Source of the DNA: Papaver somniferum
Taxonomy: Eukaryota; Streptophyta; Magnoliopsida; Ranunculales; Papaveraceae
NCBI RefSeq assembly: GCF_003573695.1
Contig: NC_039360.1
Coordinates: forward strand, 63,365,911-63,429,910
Length of the DNA stretch: 64,000 nucleotides
Direction: 5' to 3'
Shown here: positions 32,751 to 43,754 of the stretch, one piece after another
Position numbering within the stretch: position 1 is the stretch's first letter
How the letters are laid out: every line of letters starts with the position of its first letter
Made by a program: the position numbers and the translations under genes
The notes under the pieces: generated by a model
Told to the model about the DNA's origin: nothing
Seen by the model: only the letters and a program-made list of their open reading frames with translations
Databases searched by the model: none

Positions 32751-33190
32751 GAACGTGCTACTGGCAAGCAGTGAAAAAAAATACCTTTCGATTCATGGGA
32801 GTCAACCCATCAGATTTGTTCCCTGCACTCCATCTTTTACTTTTATTGTATTTTAAAATTTCCCGCCTTAATTTTTACGCTGGATGACTCAATTACATTG
32901 AGGACAATGTAATGTTTAAGTGTGGGGGTGAGGCACTTTCGTTAGGAATTTTTAATAATAAAAAAATAATATTATGACCAGCTGTGTAGCGGGTCTAAAA
33001 AAACAAAAAAAACAAAAAAAAAGTTAAAAAAAGATTAAAAAAAAAAGATGATCAGCTGTGTAGCGGGTCTTAAAAAGAAAAAATATCATTATGATTTTTA
33101 GGGTTATGACCAGCTGTGTAGCGGGTCTTGTGTATGGTATTTGTCATGACCAGCTGTGTAGCGGGTCTTGGTATGGTATTTCAAAGAAAA
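32751..33190 (+). other. Element D 3' non-coding part with AAGTGTGGGGG signature
   Basis: Contains CATTGAGGACAATGTAATG then AAGTGTGGGGGTGAGG (32895-32934), a signature common near the 3' end of Athila/Tat-type internal regions and probably including the polypurine tract. A/T runs and four hairpin motifs follow. The expected 3' LTR is absent; an LTR fragment of element C starts at 33191 instead. Confidence 0.6.
32975..33168 (+). repeat. Four copies of a GACC...GGTC hairpin motif (copy 1)
   Basis: The motif GACCAGCT-GTGT-AGCGGGTC begins near 32976, 33050, 33108 and 33148 (one copy GATC). Each can fold into an eight-pair stem with one A-G mismatch and a GTGT loop. Flanks differ (A runs, GTATGGTATTT), so the motif itself is conserved. 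Copy 2 has the same four near 42058, 42132, 42190 and 42230. Confidence 0.75.
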
Positions 33191-33520
33191 TACTCTGCTG
33201 AGAGCAACACTCAGTCGTCATGTCGCACCAATAATGAGAGTTCAGCGGGAACAACACAGGAAATACAAGGCTAATTATGCATTAATTAATAATGCTATAA
33301 ATTCGCAGGGTATATGGGATTGTTGCTACATGCTCCACCCTGGATGAATTTGTATATTTAATTCACAGAATACTGAGATTGTTGCCACATGCTCCATTCT
33401 AGGTGAATTAGTAAAGTGAAGAAGTATTCATCACTTATCAGTGGCTTTATCCTTTGCAGGATGACAGCGTATAAATTTGGTTTTACAATTTTAGCCCTGA
33501 ATTAAAATCCACCATCAACA
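33191..33520 (-). mobile_element. Element C 3' LTR fragment (first 330 bp), copy 1
   Basis: Matches 49454-49783, the start of the complete element C LTR on the minus strand (TGTTGATGGTGG at 33520). The rest of the LTR is missing and element D lies in its place. Upstream on the minus strand is a purine-rich GGCAGGGGACTTAA, the likely polypurine tract. Confidence 0.8.
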
Positions 33521-33644
33521 TTAAGTCCCCTGCCTAGCGTATAATGGTTACACTATTGTGGGGTAGGCATGAGATGGTGACAAATTTGTATACTGAAATG
33601 ACCAAGCTAAAGTAAATACATATTTACCGCATACACATCGCCAG

Positions 33645-34635
33645 GTGTTGTCCTGGAGCTGGTCAAACCTGATTAGGGTTGTGGAGGAAGCAGGACTTGG
33701 TCAGGCGAGCCGCTCTAGTTCCCTTGGGTTTCCTCCGTATATGTCTGGACAGAGCTTGGACCGTTTCTTGGACTGGGTGCGCTCTCTTCCATTATACGGC
33801 GACTTCTCTCAAATATATTCGATAAGCATTGTTGATTACTATCCCGAATTAACAGCCTTTATAGGTGGCAAGTGAAGACTCCTTTTATCCCTGGGATTCT
33901 GTTAGCTCGTGAGATATAAAGAAAATTCTAAGGACGCCTCCTATAGAAGACTCATTTTCTTTTATATTCCAGGTACCGCTCCGCGCTTATCCGATCTTTT
34001 GACTAATGATGATGATTTTTTTTTCTAACCATAACTTCTTCTCCTTCGCAGTTTATCATGGAAGCGGTTGGTGATGATCACTCTGTAACTTCTCCATAAA
34101 AAAGTTTTGAAGTCGACAAGCCTGAGGAGGCTGGTGCACATGAGGAGGTAATGGCTAAGATCGATCTCCCACTCCGCGAAGTCGGTCGTGCTATACAGGG
34201 GATGTCCATTTTGCACCCGCGTATTGCCAGGGGACGTATCTGTGCCCTTTCAGCTGCGATCAACATGGAGGAGCAATGGAGGCGCGATGAAGCGTTGCGA
34301 GTACCAGCGAGCGCAAGAGCTGAGAGGTTTGCAACACGGTTAAAGAGGCGGAGGGTTGAACACAAAAGGCCTCTTGGTGAAGATAAGTGTGATTATCCAA
34401 TCCATGATGGCGTGATAATCCTCGATTCTGAGACAGACGAATCTGAGTGTCTGAAAGTGATCAACACAATTCCCAGCGATACCGTGGCTTTTGAGGAAGA
34501 TGTGGAAGTTGTTTCTTCTGATGATGCTGAGGCGGATAGCGTTGCTGTAAAAATATCTGAAGTGAAAGCCGAGGCAGATCCAGAGGAAGAAGCAGTAGCG
34601 GCTCACGATGGTGATGGTGTTGAGGCAGGCTCCAG
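33645..34635 (+). CDS. Antisense ORF (aORF-like) of element C, copy 1, 3' truncated by the duplication
   Basis: Same content as 42727-43754: an exon-like frame (33645-33875), non-coding DNA with splice-like CAG ends, then a frame from ATG 34151 with a basic stretch and acidic tail. At 34635 it runs through the duplication joint into LTR sequence and continues open to 34828, making a chimeric C-terminus. Antisense extra ORFs between integrase and the 3' LTR are known in Tat-lineage gypsy elements. Confidence 0.5.
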
Positions 34636-34732
34636 GTTAGTTGATTCTCTTAAAAGTATATTAGAGTTAGTTCATACAGATTGCCAAACGAATAATTGGG
34701 TTTGGTTGTTAAACCCCCGCTTTTTCAATTTT

Positions 34733-35665
34733 GATCAGAATGATATGACAAAGTCTCTAATACTAGAGTTTCATATATATAACTTCGCATGTTATGTTTT
34801 TAATCTAAACGACTTGAAAGTAACGTAAATAGAAATGAAAAAAAGTCAAGTCTTGTATTACTAACCTCGAACAGAAGGATGGTGTGTTCGCTGATGTCGG
34901 TATATCTTCAGGTTCCTCAGTGTAACACGAGTTTGTCTCAATATTTCTAGACTTCCTAATCTAACCTAACGAAGTTGACTCTAGTAATATAATCAAGTGA
35001 CCTTGATTTTCGGAACTAAAATATGACAACCAACCTTGACATACCAATGCTTGGCAGGTTCAACCGAGCAATGGTCTTACACCACAAAACTTCCAGCTTT
35101 TCTAGTGAAAAGAAATTAACGAAGGTGTCTGCCGAGCTTCTCCATTTTAAGACGCATCAATCTCACCAACTCCAACCTTTACCCCTAATACAATTCCGAT
35201 TTAGAATCATCTGCTCATTTGCTCTTCCACTGCCCAACTGCGGTTACAGCTTGGAACACCCTCCTCTCTCGGCTCTCAAGCGTGACAAATACACCCATAG
35301 TTTTGTGAAAGCTATAACTATTCCACGAATCCTACAAGAATCAAGTCCAACATCAACTATTACCTTAATTTGTTTTCCATTGTGGTATATATGGATAGGT
35401 AGAAATGAGCTAATATACCGCGAAAACATCGAAGGATATTTTAACACGGACTTTAAAGCAACAACATGAATACTTCTAAGCAAAATAACCATGCCTATGT
35501 TATCGAGGGATCCACCATCTTATACCCCATTAGAAGGCACCAAAACAACGACGACCATCTCAGTTGGATGGTCCACCCCTAGTATGGATTGGATAAAGAT
35601 TTATATCGATGGGACTGCCAAGGGTCACCTGGGTATTGGTGCAGGTTTCATCTGCAGGGACTCGG
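34733..35665 (+). pseudogene. LTR fragment and LINE 3' part, copy 2
   Basis: Duplicate of 25643-26575: diverged family A LTR end (34733-35081, minus) then the LINE zinc-binding tail and the RNase H start (35082-35665). One substitution turns the residue before RDS from F to C (TTC to TGC at about 35654). It has the same broken frames as copy 1. Confidence 0.8.
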
Positions 35666-36159
35666 TGATACGTATTGATCTCTGTGCCTTGGTAGCTATT
35701 ACTATAAAGGTGGAATTCAAAATAATAATAGACGAGAAACTTAGGAAACAGAACACAAATAGTAATTCACAGAAATATATCTTCTCTAGATTATGAAAAA
35801 GAAAACGATTACTATTCTCTCTTTGTTACGCTCACAATCTTCTCTAACAGTGGATTAACCTTAAACTGTTTTCTAAGCTTGCAAAAGTTTTTTCCAAGCT
35901 TCTCTAGGTTTTATGTGCCTATCATCTGTGTCCTTAGCTATTAGCCAAAGCCCTCTATTTATAGCCTTCATCGTACTCAGCCGACCAAGGACTTCTATTA
36001 GGAATCTATTTCCTAAACTAAGAGTATTGCCTAAAACAAAACTCTTCCTTAACTAGGAATTCTGCCTAAACAAGGATTCCTGTCTAGAATAGGATTCTTC
36101 CCTCAACTTATCTTGAGGTTAACTAAGTTCCCTAAAAGAGTACGGATACACTTATATCA
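35666..36159 (-). mobile_element. Element B 3' LTR, copy 2 (494 bp)
   Basis: Duplicate of 26576-27066, preceded by the same CTCGG. It differs by a few bases (for example TATCATC against TATTATC, and two extra bases near the end). TATA box on the minus strand at 35954-35963. Confidence 0.92.
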
Positions 36160-36394
36160 TGGGTCCCTCTTTTAAGAACTTGAACTCCTGTGAGAGTTAA
36201 AAATGAAGGTTAGGGAACTCGAGAGTCCCTTTTTCCTTGTTAAACCACTTTTCCTTGCTAGGAACTTGACCTTTACATCCAATTAGAAAAACTTCTTTCT
36301 CTCTTTGTCGTGTTTTATCACTTTTCGATCGAATATGCAGTCTTCCTTGAGTGGTTCCTCTCTATCAAACCATAAGTCTTCTACTCGTGGTAAG

Positions 36395-38212
36395 ATCATA
36401 TTGTCGTCACCGTCATCATCTAGTAATGGTGGATCAAAAAAACAACTTCAAGTATTCGGCATTTATAACCGAGTACATTCCTAGATAAGGTGGCAGATCT
36501 ATACAAAAGGTATTGTCACCAATCTGATCCAGAATACGAAACGGTCCATACATCAATGGCTTCAATTTCTTACCTTCCCCCTTTAGTCGTTCCTTACCTA
36601 ATTTTAACCATACCAAGTCCCCAACACCAAAATTACAAGGTACAAGATGCTTGTCATGCTTTGCTTTGTATTTGTCTTGTGACTTTTTTTACTTGTGCTT
36701 CAACGGTCGCATGAATCTGAGATATCTTCTCCAAGAACTTTTGTGCCTTTTGCCGTTCACTTTCTTCCCCCCCCCCCATTGAGGTGTCACTAGAAAATAC
36801 TAGATCGAAAGGACTATGTGGTAAGTAACCATAGCACGTCTCGAAAGGAGATTTTCCCGAAGAACTGTGAACTGCTCTATTGAAAGCATATTGTAGATAT
36901 GGTAAACTCTCATCCCAAGTTTTAGGATGCTTTGAATTATATACCCTTAACATGTGAACCATAGTCCTATTGACCACTTCTGTTTGTCTGTCTGTTTGTG
37001 GATGAAAATTTGTACTCTTCTTTAACCTAGTGTCCATCATCTTCCATAAAGAATCCCAAAAGTGACTAAGGAATGGACTACCCCTATCAGAAATAATCAA
37101 AGTACGTAAACCAAAATGCTTCCACACATGCTCAAAGAAGAGATTTGTTGCACCGGCTCCTGTTACCGTCTTTGTACATGGAATTAATGCAATCATCTTG
37201 CTGAATCGGTCGACCACAACGAATAAATAATCATGACCAAACTTGGTCTTCGGTAACCTACCAAGAAAATCCATATAAATACTCTCCCAAGGCCTTGATG
37301 GTACCGGTAATGGTAGATATAACCCACTTTTTCTGTTGGAAGGTTTAGATGTACTACACAACTTACACCCTCTAACCAACTTAGCCACATCATCTTGCAT
37401 CTTCGTCCAAAATACATAATGTCGGAGGTTAAGTAGAGTTTTATTCATCCCAAAGTGTCCAGCAACTCGGGAAGTGTGTGCCTCTCTCAACCACTGTAAA
37501 CAATCTCCATCTTCTGGTATGCAAAGTAACTGACCTTTGTATAAAAATCCATTTCGGAGTTCATAATCGCTTTTCAAACCACTCTTTACACCTTCTAACA
37601 CCTTCTTGAAGTCTTTACTAGATGCGTATGACTCTGTATACTCTTGAGGAACAATTGGCTGAATTCTCATGGCCACCATTAATGCTCGCGCTGGAGGTCC
37701 ATATAACATATCTGCCAACTTGTTTGTTACTCCCTTCTTGTACCTAATGAGAATATTGAAAGTCATCAAGTAAGACATTCACTTCATGTGTCGGGCTTGT
37801 TGTAGTTTCGTCTGAGCGTGTAGATACTCCAATGGTTTGTGATCTGAATGTACCACTACTTCTTTACCTAAGAGATACACTCGCCAATGCTTGATATATT
37901 GATATAAAGCATAAAATTCTTTGTCATAAGGTGCATAGTTCTTGATAGCACCTGAGAATAATTCTGAATGGTACTCCACTAGTTTGCCATCCTGTAACAA
38001 CACTCCTCCCAATGCATAGTTAGAAGCGGTCTCAACTTGAAAAGTACGATGTAATTTAGGCAATACCAACACTGGTGCTTCTGAAATCTTCCTTTTTAGT
38101 GACTGAAAAGCTTATTCACGGGTTTGCTGCCATTCAAACTTTGCCTTAGTTCCCGTTAAACCATGTAATGGTCCTGCAATATTCGAAAAATGCCGGATAA
38201 ACTTACGCAAGT
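36395..38212 (-). pseudogene. pol: Element B pol remnant, copy 2 (integrase frame intact)
   Basis: Same domains as copy 1, but integrase is one 374-codon frame (36654-37778) with the HHCC region, the D, D and E motifs (YMDFLG, ISDRGSPF, QTEVVNR) and the start of the C-terminal domain. RNase H is 37779-38072, separated by a TGA, and lacks its first catalytic Asp. The C-terminal part (36434-36616) ends in a T-run frameshift that both copies share; beyond it, LLDDDGDDNMILPR can be read. RT is only its thumb. It cannot make a working polyprotein but shows the less damaged reading of the duplicated sequence. Confidence 0.88.
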
Positions 38213-40996
38213 TGATAAGAACGTAAATGCGACAGATATTTTGACTATATCATTATTTTAGTGCTTTTGTAGAAAGTACAAATGAATTCGATCATTCTGC
38301 GAATGAATGCCTAAGTTGCAGCTTAACGGCATTTACGACACAATGCAACCAGTGTTGCTGCTGGCGGCACCAAAGCTAGGGAGCTGAACTAAAGTTTGTT
38401 GGCTGGCAAGGCAGGCAACAACCCATGTGCCGCAATAGCTTCCCATTGGATGGCCGGAGATGTTGATTCAATTAACAAAGAAGATTCTGTCTTAAGCACG
38501 TGAAACGGCTAGTGGGCCAAGACAATTGATGGGACGTGGCAACTCTACCACTACGTGTTCTTGAGATACAGAAAATGATGATGGAATAATATAGAGCCGT
38601 ATCCACAGCCAAGTAGGTTTTAAAGGGTCATTTGTTGAACGAAGTTATGGGTTTTGCTGGGAGTGAACTGCAGTTGTTCATGATGGCTGAACAAATGGGT
38701 AGAAGGCATTGGTGATTTTCATGGTAAACGGTAAGAAGATGGTGTTGTAGATTTGGCAGCAACCATAAGCGCAGTGTATGGGGGTTTGTATGGCATCGAA
38801 CTGGTGTTAGCTTCATGAGATGTACAAGACGATTAAGGCGAAATGGTGGTTGTACAGGGCAGCAAGGAATCATTGATGTAGTGTTGTTCGTGGTGGCTGG
38901 TTTGTACTTCGAACTATTGATATCGATTGAAGTAATCTGGCAGCAACAAAGCATGGTTTCAAGATGGGTTGGTTCAGCTGCTGGAAGTGATGGTGCTGTG
39001 AATTCCCAGCTGGCACTAATTGTACCAATGAGGCGTTATTGCAGGCGAAGGTTGTTGCCGTGACCTGTGAGTATAAATGCCAGGGAAGACCGAATCATTG
39101 AAAGCAACAACGAGTGGATATGGGTTGAAGCTGTTAACGTTTTATGCCGTGAAGAAGGGAGATGTTGATCACGATGGTAGCTGTATCAGTGATTAGCAAA
39201 GTTAATGGTGGTCTCCGTCAATGGTTAGGAAGCAGAAAGTGGTGTCTTCTTTATCTTTATGCCGATGGAGTTCAGCGATGAGAAGACGAGATCAATTGCA
39301 GCCGATGAATGTGGAGTATATTTGCTGGATAATCGTGATTGATGCAAAGAGCCGTAAGAAGAAGAGACACCAGTCTTTTATGGTTGCAACGGGTGACTGG
39401 AGGTGCAAGTAACCGAGATTCAAGGAGTTGGTGTTGCTGCCATGTCATGACAAGACAAAGAATAGCATCGAGCAACATTGTTTTTCTTCTGATCAAATGG
39501 AAGGGACTTTGAGCAGATCATGGCTAAAGCATCTTCAGCATATATTTTATCAGATTTGGTACGTTTCTTTGTCTCGTTCAAGAATCTGTTATCACAGATT
39601 ATTCATGCAGTGAAACAAAGATCAATGGAACTGTAAATGGTGGACTGAGGTTGCAGCAACAACATTCTCTATGGTGAGACTGTACGATGGAGACCTGGAG
39701 GTTCGAATGGGTATGGCTGAAATAGAGAAGGTTAATGGTTTGGCATGGATTGTTCTCTGTGTAGTGGTGTTGTCCTTCGATTCCTACAGTGGGTGATGTT
39801 CGAATTCAGTTAAGAAGAGCTTTGATTCCAGACTTCAACGGCAACAACAAGATGGCGCTTGAGTGCAGCTCGACATCGATTGCATGAACTGAAATGGTGT
39901 TGGTGGTTATTGGATGAGAGTTGTGCTTAGTTCTGCGAAGGAAACGGGAATGAAGATGGAGATCAAAATTCCAGGGAGAGATGCAGGTGATGAAATGAGT
40001 TTGTTCTGATCTGGTATTGGGTCATACATGGCCTGAGTTGTATGCCGGAAGTTAAAATTTGTCGTCGTTCACACAAGTGGTCTTTGATTAGATGGTTGAA
40101 GTGGACGCATGCAATTGGAGATTGGCTGATACAAAACTGGTGTTGTGCTTCACCTTGGGCCGGAGTTCGATTTGGAAGTATTGGATTGGGCCTTGGTTAT
40201 TGGCTAGGTCTGATTTTTGGACTTCTCACAGCATCAGTATTTAGACTGGAACAAACAAGCCAAAACGGAAAAGGAGGCGCGGCGGAGAGCGGTGAACAGG
40301 AGCTAGGGTTCGAGAAGTTTCATTTCCCATTTTTCAATTATTTTGGTTTAGCTAAATTTGATTTCAATTTGTTTATGGTTTTTGGAGAAATCCATGGCTA
40401 TCTAATCCATATTAGGGTTTAGATAGAAGCCAATTTAGTTTTATAACTCTACGATGATATTCTAATAATGATTCATTGATTAGTGATTTCTCTTCATAGC
40501 TTGGTGTTTTCGTTCATGTAATTTTATAGATTATTTATGCTTTTGAATTGATATTTCGTGCTTCGGTTAAATTCCTAGACGAGGTATGCAAGGATAGATA
40601 GGTAATGCTTTAGGATCGCTACATACGAAGCGAAGGAAGTTACAGTGGAGAAACTATATTTTAGAATTTAATATAACATCTTCCGGGACATGAGATTTAT
40701 TTCAAAATTTGTTTGAGTGATAAATAGAGATTAGTAGAGTTTTATATGATTTAATTGGTGAAAATAGAAAACCCTCACAACCCTTTCTCATTTTTGTTAC
40801 GTCTTTGTTATTTATTATTTCATTTTGTCAGGATTTCTTAAAACTCTCAAAAACATCATATTACGATTACTTAGTTTTTGGTATTAGTTGGTAGAGTATT
40901 TCACAATCCTCGTGGGAACGACCTGTACTTGCCATTGTTCTACTAGTTAGACACTGTGCACTTGCAGTATTTTATTGTGGGTTTCCGAGCCTACCA
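38213..40996 (+). mobile_element. Element D 5' LTR, copy 2
   Basis: Duplicate of 29107-31901, 11 bases shorter because of small indels (for example GATGAAATGAG for GATGAAGATGAG near 39993). Primer-binding site region at 40997-41020. Confidence 0.6.
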
Positions 40997-41175
40997 AGTT
41001 TTTGGCGCCGCTGCCGGGGAGTGGTAGCAAAACACTCGCTAGTTGATATCATTGTATATAGCTTATTTTTAATTTTTGTAAATATTTATTTTTATTGTTC
41101 TTTTAGTTCTTTTACGCAGTTTGTTTGATTATTTTTTTTAGGTACTTTAGTCTGAAGTGCGGGCGAAAAGAAAGT

Positions 41176-41830
41176 ATGCACTCGCAAGATATTTGCAAGA
41201 GCTACTTGGGAGATCCATTAGAGGTTTGCTTAGCTCATTTTGGGTATGATTTGATGACGATAGTGTTATTTGTGAAGTCAATGCCTTGTTAGACTCCACA
41301 CCGCTGTTAGACACTAATAAATGGAAATCCAAACTAGAACCTCTAGTTTGTTCGAGTCTCGACTAGTTCCATCACTCGAGAAAGTTTCGACCATGACCTT
41401 TAAGCCATTAAGTTCAGAATTTTTTTGTCTTGATGATATTGATAATGAAACCGTTTTAGACGATAACGGGTCTATGAGTCATGGTATTATTGCTCCATTT
41501 GAGCCAACATATGCTTGTGTGCGCGACTTAGCTGAATTTGAACCAATATCAGTCGTGGAAGTTATTTCCGCTTACTTAGAACCTGATTTAGGGAGTACAA
41601 AAACTGTTCAATTCTTTAAACAATCTTTACTAATTATTTGCGAACCTGATTACTTCATATTCAAGGTTCAAATTATGTTTTAAATAAGATTGAATTCAGT
41701 TTTATCTCTCTGGGTACTAATATTTCTTACTGCAGGTTCATGTTTATGACTAATCATATTAGTTGGGTTGATCCCCAACTCTTCGGATTTATATAATGAT
41801 TCACAGCTTACCTTGGGGTACCAACTCCAC
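41176..41830 (+). pseudogene. Element D internal ORF, copy 2 (frameshifted)
   Basis: Same ORF as 32082-32750, but single T losses near 41251 and 41348 and another near 41649 break it. The longest remaining frame is 41321-41683. Comparison with copy 1 suggests copy 1 keeps the ancestral frame. Confidence 0.5.
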
Positions 41831-42056
41831 ATTGTTTGAGAACGTGCTACTGGCAGCATGAAAAAAAAATACCTTTCGATTCATGGGAGTCAACCCATCA
41901 GATTTGTTCCCTGCACTCCATCTTTACTTTTATTGTATTTTAAAATTTCCCGCCTTAATTTTACGCTGGATGACTCAATTACATGAGGACAATGTAATGT
42001 TTAAGTGTGGGGGTGAGGCACTTTCGTTAGGAATTTTAATAATAAAAAAAATATTA

Positions 42057-42250
42057 TGACCAGCTGTGTAACGGGTCTAAAAAAACAAAAAAAACAAAAA
42101 AAAAGTTAAAAAAAGATTAAAAAAAAAAGATGATCAGCTGTGTAGCGGGTCTTAAAAAGAAAAAATATCATTATGATTTTTAGGGTTATGACCAGCTGTG
42201 TAGCGGGTCTTGTGTATGGTATTTGTCATGACCAGCTGTGTAGCGGGTCT
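42057..42250 (+). repeat. Four GACC...GGTC hairpin motifs, copy 2
   Basis: Duplicate of 32975-33168. The first motif has ACGGGTC in place of GCGGGTC, which weakens its stem. It lies after the AAGTGTGGGGG signature of element D. Confidence 0.7.
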
Positions 42251-42272
42251 TGGTATGGTATTTCAAAGAAAA

Positions 42273-42602
42273 TACTCTGCTGAGAGCAACACTCAGTCGT
42301 CATGTCGCACCAATAATGAGAGTTCAGCGGGAACAACACAGGAAATACAAGGCTAATTATGCATTAATTAATAATGCTATAAATTCGCAGGGTATATGGG
42401 ATTGTTGCTACATGCTCCACCCTGGATGAATTTGTATATTTAATTCACAGAATACTGAGATTGTTGCCACATGCTCCATTCTAGGTGAATTAGTAAAGTG
42501 AAGAAGTATTCATCACTTATCAGTGGCTTTATCCTTTGCAGGATGACAGCGTATAAATTTGGTTTTACAATTTTAGCCCTGAATTAAAATCCACCATCAA
42601 CA
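42273..42602 (-). mobile_element. Element C 3' LTR fragment, copy 2
   Basis: Duplicate of 33191-33520. This copy is continuous with the rest of element C to the right, so it is the true truncated 3' LTR of that element: the first 330 bp remain of about 2538. The purine-rich tract lies at about 42603-42618. Confidence 0.8.
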
Positions 42603-42726
42603 TTAAGTCCCCTGCCTAGCGTATAATGGTTACACTATTGTGGGGTAGGCATGAGATGGTGACAAATTTGTATACTGAAATGACCAAGCTAAAGTAAATA
42701 CATATTTACCGCATACACATCGCCAG

Positions 42727-43754
42727 GTGTTGTCCTGGAGCTGGTCAAACCTGATTAGGGTTGTGGAGGAAGCAGGACTTGGTCAGGCGAGCCGCTCTAG
42801 TTCCCTTGGGTTTCCTCCGTATATGTCTGGACAGAGCTTGGACCGTTTCTTGGACTGGGTGCGCTCTCTTCCATTATACGGCGACTTCTCTCAAATATAT
42901 TCGATAAGCATTGTTGATTACTATCCCGAATTAACAGCCTTTATAGGTGGCAAGTGAAGACTCCTTTTATCCCTGGGATTCTGTTAGCTCGTGAGATATA
43001 AAGAAAATTCTAAGGACGCCTCCTATAGAAGACTCATTTTCTTTTATATTCCAGGTACCGCTCCGCGCTTATCCGATCTTTTGACTAATGATGATGATTT
43101 TTTTTTCTAACCATAACTTCTTCTCCTTCGCAGTTTATCATGGAAGCGGTTGGTGATGATCACTCTGTAACTTCTCCATAAAAAAGTTTTGAAGTCGACA
43201 AGCCTGAGGAGGCTGGTGCACATGAGGAGGTAATGGCTAAGATCGATCTCCCACTCCGCGAAGTCGGTCGTGCTATACAGGGGATGTCCATTTTGCACCC
43301 GCGTATTGCCAGGGGACGTATCTGTGCCCTTTCAGCTGCGATCAACATGGAGGAGCAATGGAGGCGCGATGAAGCGTTGCGAGTACCAGCGAGCGCAAGA
43401 GCTGAGAGGTTTGCAGCACGGTTAAAGAGGCGGAGGGTTGAACACAAAAGGCCTCTTGGTGAAGATAAGTGTGATTATCCAATCCATGATGGCGTGATAA
43501 TCCTCGATTCTGAGACAGACGAATCTGAGTGTCTGAAAGTGATCAACACAATTCCCAGCGATACCGTGGCTTTTGAGGAAGATGTGGAAGTTGTTTCTTC
43601 TGATGATGCTGAGGCGGATAGCGTTGCTGTAAAAATATCTGAAGTGAAAGCCGAGGCAGATCCAGAGGAAGAAGCAGTAGCGGCTCACGATGGTGATGGT
43701 GTTGAGGCAGGCTCCAGTGGTGGTGGAGACACAACCAATCTTCTTGACGACTAA
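42727..43754 (+). CDS. Antisense ORF (aORF-like) of element C, complete right end
   Basis: On the strand opposite to gag and integrase, between the integrase tail and the 3' LTR, which is the place of the extra antisense ORFs described in Tat-lineage elements. Part 1 (42727-42957, 76 codons, GTG or internal start) contains SLDRFLDWVRSLPLYGDF. Part 2 starts at ATG 43233 (or 43140, but a TAA at 43179 stops that one) and has 173 codons with a basic RLKRRRVEHKR stretch and a long acidic tail ending in TAA at 43754. The gap holds TATTCCAG/GTACC and CTTCGCAG/TTTATC, which look like splice acceptors, so the two parts may be exons. The basic stretch suggests nuclear location. The function is unknown. 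Confidence 0.5.

Larger units (their letters stand above)
25548..34635. repeat. Tandem segmental duplication, copy 1 (9088 bp)
   Basis: The unit begins inside the 3' end of a family A LTR (TAGTTGATTCTC at 25548) and ends in an antisense ORF (GGCTCCAG at 34635). It contains an LTR tail, LINE fragment, element B 3' LTR and pol, element D and the left part of element C. It is followed after two extra bases (GT, 34636-34637) by a second copy. Differences from copy 2 are mostly 1-3 base indels in short runs plus a few substitutions, for example T to G at 26564/35654. Confidence 0.97.
34638..43717. repeat. Tandem segmental duplication, copy 2 (9080 bp)
   Basis: Direct repeat of 25548-34635, starting TAGTTGATTCTC and ending GGCTCCAG. 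Element C coding sequence continues naturally beyond its right end (43718 onward), and the original family A LTR continues naturally left of copy 1, so the two outer borders are ancestral and only the joint at 34635-34638 is new. Positions correspond with an offset of 9090 near the start, falling to 9082 near the end because of indels. Confidence 0.97.
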
